Assembly (NCBI GenBank): GCA_015178975.1
Contig: WHVD01000006.1
Span: 682,001-746,000 of the forward strand
DNA from: Hysterangium stoloniferum
Lineage: Eukaryota > Basidiomycota > Agaricomycetes > Hysterangiales > Hysterangiaceae
DNA: 64,000 nt
Direction: 5' to 3'
Numbering within the stretch: position 1 is the stretch's first letter; every line of letters starts with the position of its first letter. Below are positions 9,702 through 30,147 of this stretch, piece after piece. The notes under the pieces were generated by a model that saw only the letters and a list, made by a program, of their open reading frames with translations, did no database searches and had not been told where the DNA came from. Both the position numbers and the translations under genes were made by a program.

Positions 9702-11188
9702 TGTGATGTATTAGCCTTATTTTAATACTATTTTCCGAAAAAGGAGTCCAATGCTCTATCAAAATGTGCAAATACTCAATTCACTGCAAGGTAAAATAAT
9801 TTAAGTATTTGATATTAATCAGTGGCAGCCTGAATAGACTTAGAACCCCTGAAGTCAAGAGTTTACTTGAATATATGCACCCTACTTCGCAAAGAAGGTT
9901 TTGAGAGCTGCTTGTGCAAGCTTGTTCTTTTTCTGTAAAAACACTACTAAAATATGAATAACAATTCACTGATTCAGAATCTAGATTCAACTTCAATTCT
10001 AGCTAGTTTATATATATTTTATACTATTTATCAAACAGTAAAAATATTTATAAACAGGTCAAAAGATTAGATATAGAATAAAACACTATTTTGGCTAATA
10101 TATGCTTTATTTATACTAACCTACAGGGTCTACTGTGATACTAACTTATCAGGATCTTAATGTAGTCTTAAGGATTCTGCAAGAATATTCTCAGTATTTA
10201 TTTATGCCAAAAACCGGGTAGAAATTAGAATATATGTATTTCTAATCTCAATATAACCTAATATATTTATTACTTAAATTGATAACCAACTACTCAACTA
10301 GAGGTGGATTAGTAATAAAGGATAGCCAGCTATTCAACTAAGAGGTGGCAAAAAGGGAACAGTTGATATGTTTATTTATTTATTTATTGATTGATAACCA
10401 ACAGCTCAACTAGAGGTGGTTAAGGGATTCTGAGTTAGCTTAGGTCAGCAGCTCAACTAGAGGTGACTAAGTGTTTGTATATATTTGTCCAACAGCCCAA
10501 TTAGGGGTGGAATATAACTGCTTGCTGCAGTGGCACACTGATGTGGCTGATAAATGGGTTAAAATAAGTTATATTTCAGTGGTGGAGCAGAGCTCCTTAT
10601 ATATAGTAAAATCTGAGACATGGGAGAATGTTCTAGCTACTTGTTTTACCTATTTTTAGCTATTTTACCTGGAATCTGCTGGAATATTCCAGGAGTTTCT
10701 GCTACTTTCCATTGTAGCATATATGCTGATGTAATGTTCTCACACATCGCGAAGTTGCTAAGTTTTGTGCACGCATGTTGATTACTTAATTTTCCCGTGC
10801 ATGTCATGTTTGTGACAAGTCGTCACATTTTGTGACGACGGTCACTTGTTGTGATGACAGTCACTGTTGTGACGAAGGTCACCATTGTGACAAATGTCAC
10901 CGTTGTGACAAATGTCACTGTTGTGACAAATGTTCCCGCGCATTGTGCAATAAGCGCCAGAAGGCCGACTTCGAAGATTTTTAGTTAAAAAAGAATAAAC
11001 AGTAGAATTTCGATAGTTCTCCCAAAATAAATCATAAAAATATGAAATAAATTGTAAAAAATCAGGTTAAATTCAGGAGAGTATTGTACAATAATTTCGT
11101 CGCAATATAAGTACATTTGAACTTGTTTTTATCAATTTGTTTAGGGGGAGATTGGTTAAAAATCGGAAAAACCTAAAAATACATAACA
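9702..11188 (-). mobile_element. Solo LTR, 1487 bp, inside Tc1 transposase
   Basis: On the plus strand it runs from TGTGATGTATTAG to AATACATAACA; its ends are near-inverted (TGTGATGTATT / TGTTATGTATT). Flanks are GTGAC at 9697-9701 and 11189-11193, and joining them restores the transposase codons around GLSDRLVE. The promoter reads on the minus strand (TATATAAGGAGCTC complement near 10590-10605). About 1.5 kb is long for a fungal LTR. It is the intact relative of the element at 3361-4771. Confidence 0.9.
10811..10931. repeat. Tandem array of 18-20-bp palindromic units
   Basis: About seven units of GTCAC-x(2)-TTGTGAC-x-AA-x follow one another. GTGAC words start near 10812, 10831, 10851, 10869, 10887, 10905 and 10923, so the last five are spaced exactly 18 bp. 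Each unit contains GTCAC and its inverse GTGAC. The array lies in the upstream (U3) part of the minus-strand LTR. A shorter TGTGACAATTTTGTGACAG run occurs at about 4982-5000. Confidence 0.85.
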
Positions 11189-11996
11189 GTGACAGGCTGG
11201 TTGAGAGAACCCTGAAGTTTGGTGGTGGATCTTTGATAATATGGGGGTGCATGCTGTAGGGAGGGGTTGGTTATGTATGCAAGATTGATGGATGGATGGA
11301 TGGGGATCTCTACATACAGATTCTAGAGTATGACCTGTAAGCCAGCCTCAGGGATTATGGTAAATCTGCAGATGATGTCATCTCCAGCAGGATAATGATC
11401 CCAAGCATACCTGCAAGAAGGCCCAGAATTGGTTCCAAGAAAATGGTTTCAGGGGTCTCTCATGGCCAGCACAGTCTCCTGACCTGAATCCCATTGAACA
11501 CTTATGGAATCATCTGAAGAGGAGGTTGGCAGGGTATGAGAATGCATCCCAGGAGATGGAAGAGCTTTGGGAGAAGGTAGTGGAGGAATGGTACAAGATT
11601 GATGCAAAGGTGTGCCAGGATTTGATTGAAAGTATGCCTAGGAGGGTTGCAGATGTATTCAAGGAAAAGGGTGGCTATACCAAGTACTAAATACAAGTAA
11701 TTTCCTGGTATCCAATGACCCCTCTCTATTAAAATATTCATATTGTTACCATATATGGATATTACATAATGAACTTATGATGCCTTGGACTATACATGAT
11801 AGAGCATGTTGGCAAATATTTTGGTGATTTTTATGATTTTATCTACTGGGGTATAAGCTATATAAGTTGAAACTGCAAAACATTGGATACATTTTGTAAG
11901 TCACTGTAAAGTGAGTATGATTTTGCTTCTATCAGTAGCAAATTCATCAGGGTGGTCATTGAAATTCAAACTGCATTGCATAAGGAATGGTCTCAT

Positions 11997-12146
11997 TCAT
12001 ATCATACTATCTGCTCTATTTGAAATACCAGAGCAACCTGACAGTCTATAACCATAGTGGAGCTTGACTTCAACTTATGTGTTGCACCCTCACATGAACT
12101 GTCAGGGTGCTCCAGTATTTCAAACAGATCAGATAGTATGATATGA
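11997..12146. mobile_element. 150-bp foldback element (MITE-like)
   Basis: Arms of 49 bp (11997-12045 and 12098-12146) are inverted copies, both starting TCATATCATACTATCTG from their outer ends, around a 52-bp loop containing GTGGAGCTTGACTTCAACTT. No clear target duplication was seen. The loop and right arm recur near 58180-58270, so the sequence is dispersed, but the left arm is missing there. Confidence 0.7.
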
Positions 12147-12544
12147 GCAAGAGTCAACACTTAGCTTAATCGACTGGAGGGCCAAATTACTAAGAGTTGA
12201 GAGATATGTAGAGAGTTGCAGCTTGCTGAAGACCACTCTTGAGGAGCATAGCAATGAGGGGAAAAGGCAAATAACTACAGTAAGAGAGGCTAATCTAAAT
12301 TAATATTCAAACTGAAGAACTGTAGTGTACATGGAAAGACTTTATACTACATCAAGACAGGTGATTGGAAGGCCAATCAAAGAAGTGAAGTGTAGGATGG
12401 ATCACAGGGAAGTGATGATGAGGTGGGAAGATATAAAAACTAATATATGGTACTAAGAAAAACAATACTAGGTGGCAAATAAGAGTATATGTGGAGATGG
12501 AAATGGAGGGATGGGTGGAGCAGAGATGGAATCAGACAGGAGTA
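12147..12544. other. Repeat-derived AT-rich spacer
   Basis: The first part (to about 12300) resembles 58250-58400 (CAACACTTAGCT..CAATTGAC/ATCGACTGGAGG). No open reading frame with recognisable content is present. Confidence 0.5.
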
Positions 12545-13324
12545 TTGTTACAACTGGAAAACCTGCCAGGCTCCAGGCACTAACTTATATGCACCTGCAC
12601 CCTACACGCACCAGTTATCAGTTTACTGGAATACCTGCTGGACTCTGGACGTCAGACCTGTCCATACTCAACCTCCATCACTTCATGTATCAGTCACCGG
12701 AATACCTGCCGGGACCCGCACCTGTCTATCTCTGACCCTGTAGTCACTGAACTCCTCTTGGAAAACCTAACAGCTCTCTAACTGAGCCCCATTCCTATTA
12801 TGGTCAAATGACCTGTCATGATTCAGACTCCACTCCTGGCCCATTCCTGTTATAGTCTAATGACCTGTCACAATTCAGACTCCACTCCACTCCATCCCAT
12901 TCCTAACACCAAATTTGGTGTTTACTTATCTCATTTCATGTTTACTAGTTTGGATTTCATTATTACTGGATTTGGTATGACATACATTCCACAGTCTATA
13001 TAGTCTGGCAGATGTTGTACATATGTACAATCCAGTCAGAAAATCAGCTTAGATTCTCTCCAGTATCTCAGTACATTTTCCACTCTAATCTCCTCTTTGA
13101 AACACACCACTATTTACCTCGTTGGGGCCCATGGGCTCCGACCTATCTAATACTCGACCTCTGACTCATCTCGCCTGACCCCTCAACCCACCAACTACTC
13201 CTGGACTCCTTGGGATTCCCGTCCACCTGTCTGAAATTGGACGACACAATCTTGTGAGGGCACAGCCTATAAGCTGGAGCCAAGTCCTACCAGTTTTTCT
13301 GTGGGTTTCTCCAGAAACCCTCCA
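12545..13324 (+). repeat. Left arm of a large inverted-repeat pair (LTR-like)
   Basis: Begins TGTTACAACTGGAAAACC and ends GTGGGTTTCTCCAGAAACCC. It contains a CTATATAG motif near 12990-13000 and a block with CCTGTCTGAAATTGGACGAC. It matches the complement of 13740-14882 almost end to end. The TGTTA start, single TATA-like site and lack of coding suggest an LTR, but the termini are not proven by a target duplication. Confidence 0.65.
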
Positions 13325-13739
13325 ATAAGACCCATGCACGTCCTTAACAAGTATACTATAAACAAGTATCAGGGGTGCTGCAAGGGGTAATGATGTGAGT
13401 GGAGGTTCTGATAATGAGAAGACACTGGTTTTCTAGTGAGAAACAAGTCACAGGGGTCCAAAATGATGGGATCCTAACAAATATGTGGAATGCTCTCACT
13501 CATAATGCAAATCTTTTCACCACCATCTCAGGTCATTTGGATTCTGTGGCAGCTCTCAAAAGACTGGTGAAGGAAACAAGGAAATCTGATCACAAGAAAG
13601 TAAAAATGGTATATTGTTCTTGATATTATATCTTTATTCTACTCACTTTTTTCAGGCAGGGTTTGTTGGGATGATGCTTGTTTTTCTCCATTTTCTTGTG
13701 ATTTTATCATAGTTGGTTTTTGTTAAACTTGCATACACA
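13325..13739. other. Loop between inverted arms
   Basis: It holds a 75-codon reading frame (13399-13623) without known motifs. 13390-13490 matches, inverted, 58811-58920 next to another copy of the same repeat family, so this belongs to the family's internal sequence rather than being a gene. Confidence 0.5.
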
Positions 13740-14882
13740 GAGGGTTTCCAGAGAAACCCACAGGAAAGCCAGTAGGACTTGGCTTCAGCTTATAGGCTGC
13801 TCTAAGGGCAACCCCTGCAGCCTGTGGTACTCACACTAGGCTAGCAGGAGGGAATCTAAAGTAATATTAGATCTGATATATATATACAAGCAACTACCTA
13901 ACTCACCTAGCAGGAGGGAATCTGAAGAGAAACAGTCTAAGGAATTCTCCCTGCAAGGTGTGACCCATAGGCACCCAGTAGTCTAAAAATAACTCTACCT
14001 ATTATAGAACAGGGCGCCTTCCCCCAATGGAACACTACTACTATGAGAAGGAGAGGGAAAGTGATGGATGGCATGGGTTGGACTGTAGACTCAGGGACTC
14101 CAATAAGATGAGAATATGGTACTTCCTGGGGTCTGTGACAGAGGTCCCCTGACAGCTGCACCCTCATGAGATTGTCTTGTCCAATTTCAAACAGGCAGAT
14201 GGGAATCCCGGGAAGTCCAGGTGGGGTTCGTGGATTGAGAGGCTGGGGAGTCGAGATGAATAAGTCAGAGGTTGAGTGATAGATGGGTTGGAGCCCATAG
14301 GCTCTGACGAGTAAGAGCGGTGTGTTTCAAAGAGGAGTTTAGAGCAGAAAATATACTAAGATTACTGGGGGGAATCTAAGCTGATTTTCTGACTGGATTG
14401 TATGTACAACATCTGCCAGACTATATAGACTGTGGAATGAATAACATACTAAATCCAGTAATAATGAAAACTAAACTAGCAAACATAAAACAAGATAAAT
14501 AAACACCAAACTTGGTATTAGGAATGGAACAGGGCAGAGCGGAGTCTGAATCGTGACAGGTTATAAAACCATAACAAGAACAGGTGGGAGCAGAGTCTGA
14601 ATCATGACAGGTCATTTAACTATAATAGGAATGGGGCTCAGTTAGAGGGCTGACAGGTTTTCTGAGTGGGGTCTGGTGACTGATGTGTGGGACGGGGTCA
14701 GATATAGACAGGGGCAGAGTCTGGCGGGTATTCTGGTGACTGATACACAAAGTAACAAAGGTCAAATGTGGACAGGTCTGATGTACGGAGTCTGGTGGGT
14801 ATTCCGGTAAACTGATAATTGGTGCATGTAGGGTGCAGGTGTGTATAAGTGCCTGGAGTCCAGCGGGATTTCTGGTCATAAC
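13740..14882 (-). repeat. Right arm of the inverted-repeat pair, with inner insertion
   Basis: Complement of 12545-13324, ending GGTCATAACA on the plus strand (TGTTATGACC on the minus strand). It is longer than the left arm because about 350 bp (about 13800-14155) is inserted between the GAGGGTGCAG and CAGCCTATAAGCTG blocks. The insertion contains a duplicated CTAGCAGGAGGGAATCT (about 13841 and 13906). Three CAGAGTCTG..GG-type units occur at 14520-14800. Confidence 0.65.
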
Positions 14883-15029
14883 AGTTTTCTCAATAATATT
14901 TTGTCACTTGTGCACAAAAAAGATAAAAGAAAATATGTTTTATTGTGAGGAATACAATGGAATGCAACATGGTAAAATTAATCATGAAAATATATATCTA
15001 CAGTTGGCAGCATGCAAATGGACATTTGA

Positions 15030-16180
15030 TTTGGAGTGAGACATGCATGGGCATTGCACAGTAGGACACCAATGCAATACATTGTTCCATACTGTGTCCC
15101 CAATATCTTCTGCTTTGTGACTGAATTGAGAAATGGCTAGTTCTGAAAGACAAGGCCAAATCCATGCTCCACTGAAATCTGCACCCTACTCATTCCCATG
15201 TTCCATGCACACTGTTCTTCAAAGAGTGATCCAACTGCAGTGTATGAGCTCACCATGACTGGACTTGTGCCATACACTGAATCTCCATAGATCTGAAAGT
15301 ATTGGTGCTATGGGGGGTCATCTGGAGTTGATCCTGGTTGGATTGCCTTCTGCTCTAACATTGCTAGGAGCCCACTCTCAGCTAGGACTCCCACATCATT
15401 TTGAGGGGCATGAAATGGTCTGCTAAGATGTACCATTAGCCCATTGGAGGCTACAATGCCCTGGAACTTCATGTCATGGCACTTCTTGTAGCCAGTGTGC
15501 ACAAGCTCCTAAAATTCCCTGGTTGACAGGTGGGACAGATTGTGCAATCAATGAAGCCAAATATTGTAGATGTGGGTGCTCCAAAGTTATGAATGGCTTT
15601 GGTGTATTCTTGAAGACAATCTGGGTTGACAACCCCTTCTGCATCCCAGTCTAGTAGGTAATCCCACCAATTGCTGAGAAATTTCACTGTGGAGTTAATG
15701 AGATCAGAGATGACATCCTGCAACAAGTTATATTTGGCAGATAAAGCTCACTGGTCTTCTGGGCTACACAATCATGTGTAAAGAAGTGTCAATGTCTTGA
15801 TGGCAGTGGCTTTGTTGTGGTTGGGAGTGATAAGGGGATCTGGGATGTCAAAGATTTGGCTCAATAGTATGAGCTCATCCACTGTGAATCTATATAATAC
15901 ATATGTTAGCAATGGCCATTGAATCAAAATATATCCATATGCACCTGAATGCCCAAAGACACCCCAACCACCCAAACCTGTTCAGATAATCCACAGTAAT
16001 TCTCTCTCCTCCCTGATCTGGCCAAAGGCATTGCTTGGATAGTGCAAAAATGGTCACAAGAGCTGCAACATTGGCTACATTCTCAAGTTGGAGTTGGATG
16101 GTGGGGTAATGCAGTGAGAGGCTGAGGCTGTGATACTGTGTGACATTGGATGAAAATATTGGTAATACTACCAGCAATGA
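15030..16180 (-). pseudogene. PIF/Harbinger-type (DDE_Tnp_4) transposase relic
   Basis: Read on the minus strand: YRFTVDELILLSQIFDIPD near 15900, TIFGFIDCTICPTCQPGNF near 15560 (the F-x-D-G-T box holding the first catalytic Asp, here with Cys for Gly), GYKKCHDMKFQGIVASNGL near 15470 in another frame, then NDVGVLAESGLL near 15385 with the second Asp. Further decayed homology to 15040 includes SMDLALSFR and the region of the final acidic residue. At least two frameshifts and several stops. No flanking inverted repeats recognised. Confidence 0.7.
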
Positions 16181-16552
16181 GGGCCTTCTGTTGCCTGGAG
16201 AGTGTTTTTCTCAATGGTTTTGACTGTGTGACTGACATAATTATCATGCTTTGACAAATGTTGAATATTATTAGGTACCACAGGCGCCAATATTATCCAA
16301 CATAATATTGGATCAAAAAATGCTAATACATATTAGTTGCAAATACTCTCTAATGACTGCAACATTTCATTTCGATAATAATAGCTAGGATTCTCTGGTA
16401 GTTGTTTCGGGGTAATTCGCGGGCTTCCAAGCCGTAGCACACTGATGTAGGAAAAAGCATCGAATTGACGTATCGTGCAACAGATTTTAACAAAAGCGGG
16501 GTAGATATGAAAGCATACAAATACAAGGGAACGAGGTAATAATTTGAAAAGG
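16181..16552. other. TE/gene-island boundary
   Basis: It holds a small palindrome (CCAATATTATCC..ATAATATTGG, about 16286-16310). From about 16340 base composition becomes that of the gene island, forming the 3' flank of PRP8. Confidence 0.5.
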
Positions 16553-25769
<9,217 letters not shown>

Positions 25770-26431
25770 GATGAGTGGCGAGAATGTCTTGTCGGACCTT
25801 CAAACTTCACTCAAACCTTACGTGTGACCACACATTTGAGTGGTCACGCTCTAAAAGAAATGTTGACTTCCAAAAATGCACATGCATAAGATCGTGCCAT
25901 GGTCATCCCCATTATTCCTGAATGCGCAATGCCTGCATCGTGAATTCGCAAGTGGGTCGAAAGCAACAATATGGAAACATGGATCTATTACTTCACGTTG
26001 ATCTCTTCGCGAGATACAGTACAAATAAGATTAATGGTAAGCGTCCGTGTCGAGAAATAAGGTAATAGCATGCATCCAGAAACTACTTCTCCACCATCGA
26101 CAACCTACTGTTGTTCTGTAGAGATCGAGGGTAAGGTGTGAAGATTCACGATGGGTGAAGGAGAAAAGTCCAGACCCACGGCTGCACGTTGGGAAGTAAA
26201 GTCCAAAGAATAGGAAGAGGAATAGTCTATGGTGTGTGTTAACTCGAGGTAATCCACACTGGAATGCGAGAGTCCAAATAGTCATGCATGAGAAAACGAA
26301 TGATGAGATAGAAATGCACGCTTGCAGAAATGACATATGCAAAGGACATTACGGTATCGTGAGTGTGTGTTCTTGTTGATAGAGACATAAAATGTGCAAC
26401 AGATTCTAGAAGGCAGTGCGCATCTTGACGG
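25770..26431. other. PRP8 upstream region and KRE6-1 3' flank
   Basis: A 662-bp spacer between the PRP8 start and the stop of the next minus-strand gene. No convincing coding sequence was seen. Confidence 0.6.
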
Positions 26432-28577
26432 CTAACATTGTGTTAACTTGCTGTTTTTTGGAAATTGGTAGCCGGCCTACACAAATAATCACGTCAATGA
26501 GTGTTTTTTTTTTCAAAGCTTTCTGCATATATTACATACCTGTTCCCATGTAGTCAAATTTGGGTTTGAATATGCGTTTATATGACTGAGAAAGTCGAAT
26601 AAGAAATGAAGACACGATATGAAAACAAAACACTCACGCTTGAATGTAATCTGCGGTTGGATATGCCTTGGGGTCGCAGGTCACTCCGTCCTCGACTCCG
26701 GGTAATTGATATACGCGTACGTAGTCGACAAACATGACAGACGGGAATTTGAGATTTTTAAAATCAGCATGTTGGAATCCAGGCGACATTCCAAAGTTGA
26801 TTATGATAGACTTCAGTGATATTAGTATCTGAGCAAGCAACGAAAGGCAAAACTCACCATGGCCTCCTCCGGTATTAGACGTTGCGACATTTGAATGACT
26901 GAGTCAGGGCCGATCGCGGTGGGATTCATCGACCAGGTGGTAGTATCGCCGACATACCATGAAATAAATCCACTATCCCTGTTATTGGGGTCCGAGAACC
27001 ATTCAAAGCCATATGTCTGATATGCGTTTCCTCCATAGTTTGTAGTCCCAAGTTGACTGACAATACTGACGGCTTGTTGAGTGATAGAGCCCTTGTAAGT
27101 ATTGAAGTTGGAATTCACAGGATCATTGATTGTTATAGCAGATGTATCATTGTTGTATTGATAAAACTGGTTAAACGGTGCAATCTGGAACGACTGCGAT
27201 GCTTGCCCAACACGGTTGACCGTGTCAATCTGGGCCTCAATAATATCAATTTCGGGGGCCCCGCGACCTTTTGAAGGACTGGGGCCTGGATGATCGATAG
27301 GTATTTGTACGTTGGGACATGTGCAAGCTCCTGCGCGTTGACCCGGCAGATAAGACAGTGCGAAGTCAGTCTTCGCATCAGTGCCTGTATTAGTGGCTGC
27401 CGTTGGTGTACCATCAGCGTTCGTTTGGTTTGGTAGTGCGCCGGCATCGCAACTATCATAAGAGTATGGCCAAGTCCCATCTGTGGTGGCCCCATAGCCT
27501 GGTCGCCCAAGATTTCCCATGGTCCAAAACCCAGGCCAAAAACCCGGGGTCTCGCCATCACCCGGTAGACTGATTGAGGCCTCGATGATACCAGTCGTGA
27601 AGCAAAATTTATTCCAACTTTGAAGCATACCGGACTGGAAATTCAAATCATGGTTCAGCTGTTCAGTCATCGTGATTTGAAGTTTGCCATCTTTTGTAGT
27701 GATGGCCTCGGGTGAGTACCATTCTATATCTGCGGTTGGCCAGTAGTTGAGGTCCGCGGCCTCCCAATATGGGTCATCACCCGGATAGAAAGTACGTCCG
27801 TCAGTATTAAATTCGTCTGAAAACACGAGGTTATACTGTTTGCCGTCCTTGCCAATTTTTGTGAGAGCTTGTTGAGGTGTATCGGGATCAATAGGTTGAA
27901 AAAGACCAGGAAGAACGGGAATTTGCCCGGTCCCATTGATGCCACCAAGGTTGAATCCTGATTTTCTTGGTCTTGGTTGGGAATAGAATGAAATGACTGG
28001 GTATGCAGCGAAAAGCGTCACCAATCCACTGATGAGGATGACAATGGCACCTATATTTAGCCAGCCTCGTGCACTGAAGAGTGTAACCTTGCGTTCCAAC
28101 ATCGCGTCCCGGACAGGGTCAGGCGTGTGCATGGCATCGTCAACTTCGATATCACGCGTTGACCAGCCGTACATTTTCGCTCCTGCGGGGAGCTCACTAG
28201 GTATACCAATAGTGGATGCATCTGATATTCCAGCAGTGCTTAGACGGGACTGTCGATAGGAAGAGTTGCGTGTGAACGCATCATACTGAAACGAGTTTAG
28301 GCGCTGTCAACGGTGTAACGAGGAAGTGAAATGCACTTACTGCAGCGGGTAGTCTTGGACGAGAGGAAGTAATGAGGCCAAGCTCTGAGGAGCTGCTGTC
28401 GAGGACTGGGCTCTGCTGGCCTGATTCCGGTAGCGGGTGTAGCATCGTGGAAGACTCTGCCTCTGGAGTAGTATATCCGGAACCTGCCAGCGGTGAGTGC
28501 AGGCGAGTATAGCGAGGACTAGAGAAGTCAGATGGTAAGGTTGAGTATGGACCCTTGAGTTTAGTGGGGGAGGGCAT
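26432..28577 (-). CDS. KRE6/SKN1-type beta-1,6-glucan synthesis protein, copy 1
   Basis: Type II membrane protein of the secretory pathway needed for cell-wall beta-1,6-glucan; GH16-like fold (SKN1 family). Five exons were joined in frame: 28577-28341, 28285-26858, 26810-26638, 26585-26540 and 26476-26432, giving 642 aa. About 160 residues of Ser/Pro-rich cytoplasmic tail precede the membrane segment INIGAIVILISGLVTLFAAY (W-L-N-I-G-A start). The lumenal catalytic domain contains [40 protein letters not shown] and the GH16 acid motif GAPEIDIIEAQ. It ends AGYQFPKNSKLTQC. The first Met in the frame is used. A paralog lies at 49073-51298 on the other strand. The family identity is firm; KRE6 versus SKN1 cannot be separated here. 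Confidence 0.93.
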
Positions 28578-30147
28578 ATCCCTGGTAACAAAAGAGGGTA
28601 GGGGTGTAAGGTGAAAAGCAAGGCGTCGGTCTAACTCATTATTATGGTAAATAATAATTTTGTGGGTTGATTAGATAAGCATCATAGTATGAGAAGTGGG
28701 ACAATATGGAAAATTTTAAGATATCTTGGAATCCCTAAGAAACATTTTTGAAACATATGGTAGGCTTTGAGATGATATGTTTTCATATGTCTTTTTTTTC
28801 TACGAGGGTTTTTTCCTTCCACTTGAGCCGTTGTAACCCGCGCCGATCATTTAATTAATATTGCGCTCCAAACGGTTCCCGAGGTCTCGCGCAGCGGGAA
28901 CTGCGGCACCACTGCAATTTTAAGGCATTATTTCCACTTTTTGCAATTCAAGCACCTTAATTGAGCCTCTCTCTTCTACCTCTAATACATGAAAAAAGCG
29001 CTACAGCTTCCCCGTCTGGCACATGCAGGTCCCCATTGAAACACAACATATCTCAGTACAATATTGTTGGCCTCCCTGGGGACCAGCATAGAAACATGCA
29101 ATCCTTCATTTGGCAAGGTAATGACGTGCGTAACCGGGAAATCATTGATACAGTTCAAATGTAGTGCTTCGACCGTCTCAGTTTGTTGTCACCAAGTGTG
29201 ACCGGGACGTACTCAAGACACTATGGACTGGCGATCAGTTTTAGCCAAGTTCAAGGTTCAAGAGACAATGTAGTGATCTGTCCCTGGATATTACAGGGTC
29301 TAGAATGTCTAGATGTTTTTCGTATTCCAAGCTGGTGAGCTCCTAATGTATGGCTTCTCTTTGAAATTTTATGCCCGGCACACTGTTAACCAGCTGTGTC
29401 AATGCTTCTTGGTGCCACATATCAGATGCAATGTTTGGCTGTATCCACGAATTATGATCACAACAACCACCGCCGGATGTCAAAGATAACCGGTACGTAC
29501 ACGTATTCCTAACCACCATTGGCTTTAATGCCCCACCAGACGGCGATAGGGCTTAAATTCGATTCAGCCAGGTATAATTTTATCTGCTCCAAACATTACA
29601 GAGGGCACTGTAATTGGTCATTATTTTCAAAAAGAATCGGAATCTAATCATTGTCAGAAATTATGGTCGGGCTGGGCAACGGTAGTCTTGATCGTAACGG
29701 ATCAAATTGCACTAAACGTTAGATCTATCGAAGGAAGACGTGTCATTTACGTAAATTAGATACAATAATATCTTACTCTGGTGTTCTTCTATTCCTCTAT
29801 ATACGCTATGCATATGTAGTAGGCTATATATACAGCCTATATACCCCGCCAGGGGTTTATTAACTGCACATGGTACACTTCCTTATCAGACTCTAGGGCA
29901 AGCACAACATAAAACAGTCGCTCCAATTCAAACTCTTTTCTTCTCCAGCACCAATAAAATCTCTATATATAACCCAATGTTCAAATCATCTATAAAAAGA
30001 GTATATATCAAGCCGTGTGAAGCTGGTAATACACATTGCAAAATTGTAGGGTAGGGTTTATTGTGACTCCGATATGCTGTTGAATTTCCAAAAAAAATAG
30101 AAAATAGGGACCTTAAACTGCGACAAAGACGAGCACAGTGTAGATGA
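28578..30147. other. Intergenic region between KRE6-1 and malic enzyme
   Basis: 1.57 kb serving as the KRE6-1 promoter and malic enzyme 3' flank. It has a T-rich tract (about 28789-28815), a palindromic GGCTATATATACAGCC at about 29822-29838, and no supported gene. Confidence 0.6.

Larger units (their letters stand above)
8700..11691 (+). pseudogene. Tc1/mariner transposase, interrupted
   Basis: The transposase is in three pieces: upstream of 8729, 9204-9701 and 11189-11691. The middle piece encodes the helix-turn-helix DNA-binding region (QHEILSLFDAGHSAKHIS) and the first catalytic Asp in VVWSDET. The last piece holds the second Asp in QQDNDPKH and the third acidic residue in LNPIEHLWNHLKRR, ending GGYTKY-stop. 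Besides the two LTR insertions, a small deletion after SDET (about 9635) shifts the frame, and further frame changes occur near 11390. The ATG near 9177 is LTR sequence, not the native start. Clearly non-functional here. Confidence 0.88.
8357..11906 (+). mobile_element. Tc1/mariner transposon with 200-bp inverted repeats, split by two LTRs
   Basis: Terminal inverted repeats 8357-8556 and 11707-11906 match closely over 200 bp and begin CAGTGACTTACAAAA. Both ends are flanked by TA (8355-8356, 11907-11908), the Tc1/mariner target. Removing the solo LTRs at 8730-9203 and 9702-11188, each with one target-duplication copy, leaves about 1.58 kb, a normal size for one Tc1 element with one transposase. 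It sits at the truncated end of the antisense Gypsy pol. Confidence 0.9.

Noticed and set aside
10811-10931. CRISPR-like array
   Set aside because: Units are contiguous 18-bp palindromes without unique spacers, in a eukaryotic LTR.
29815-29850. Palindromic GGCTATATATACAGCC as a regulatory operator
   Set aside because: A single AT-rich dyad in a long spacer with no second site or known factor.
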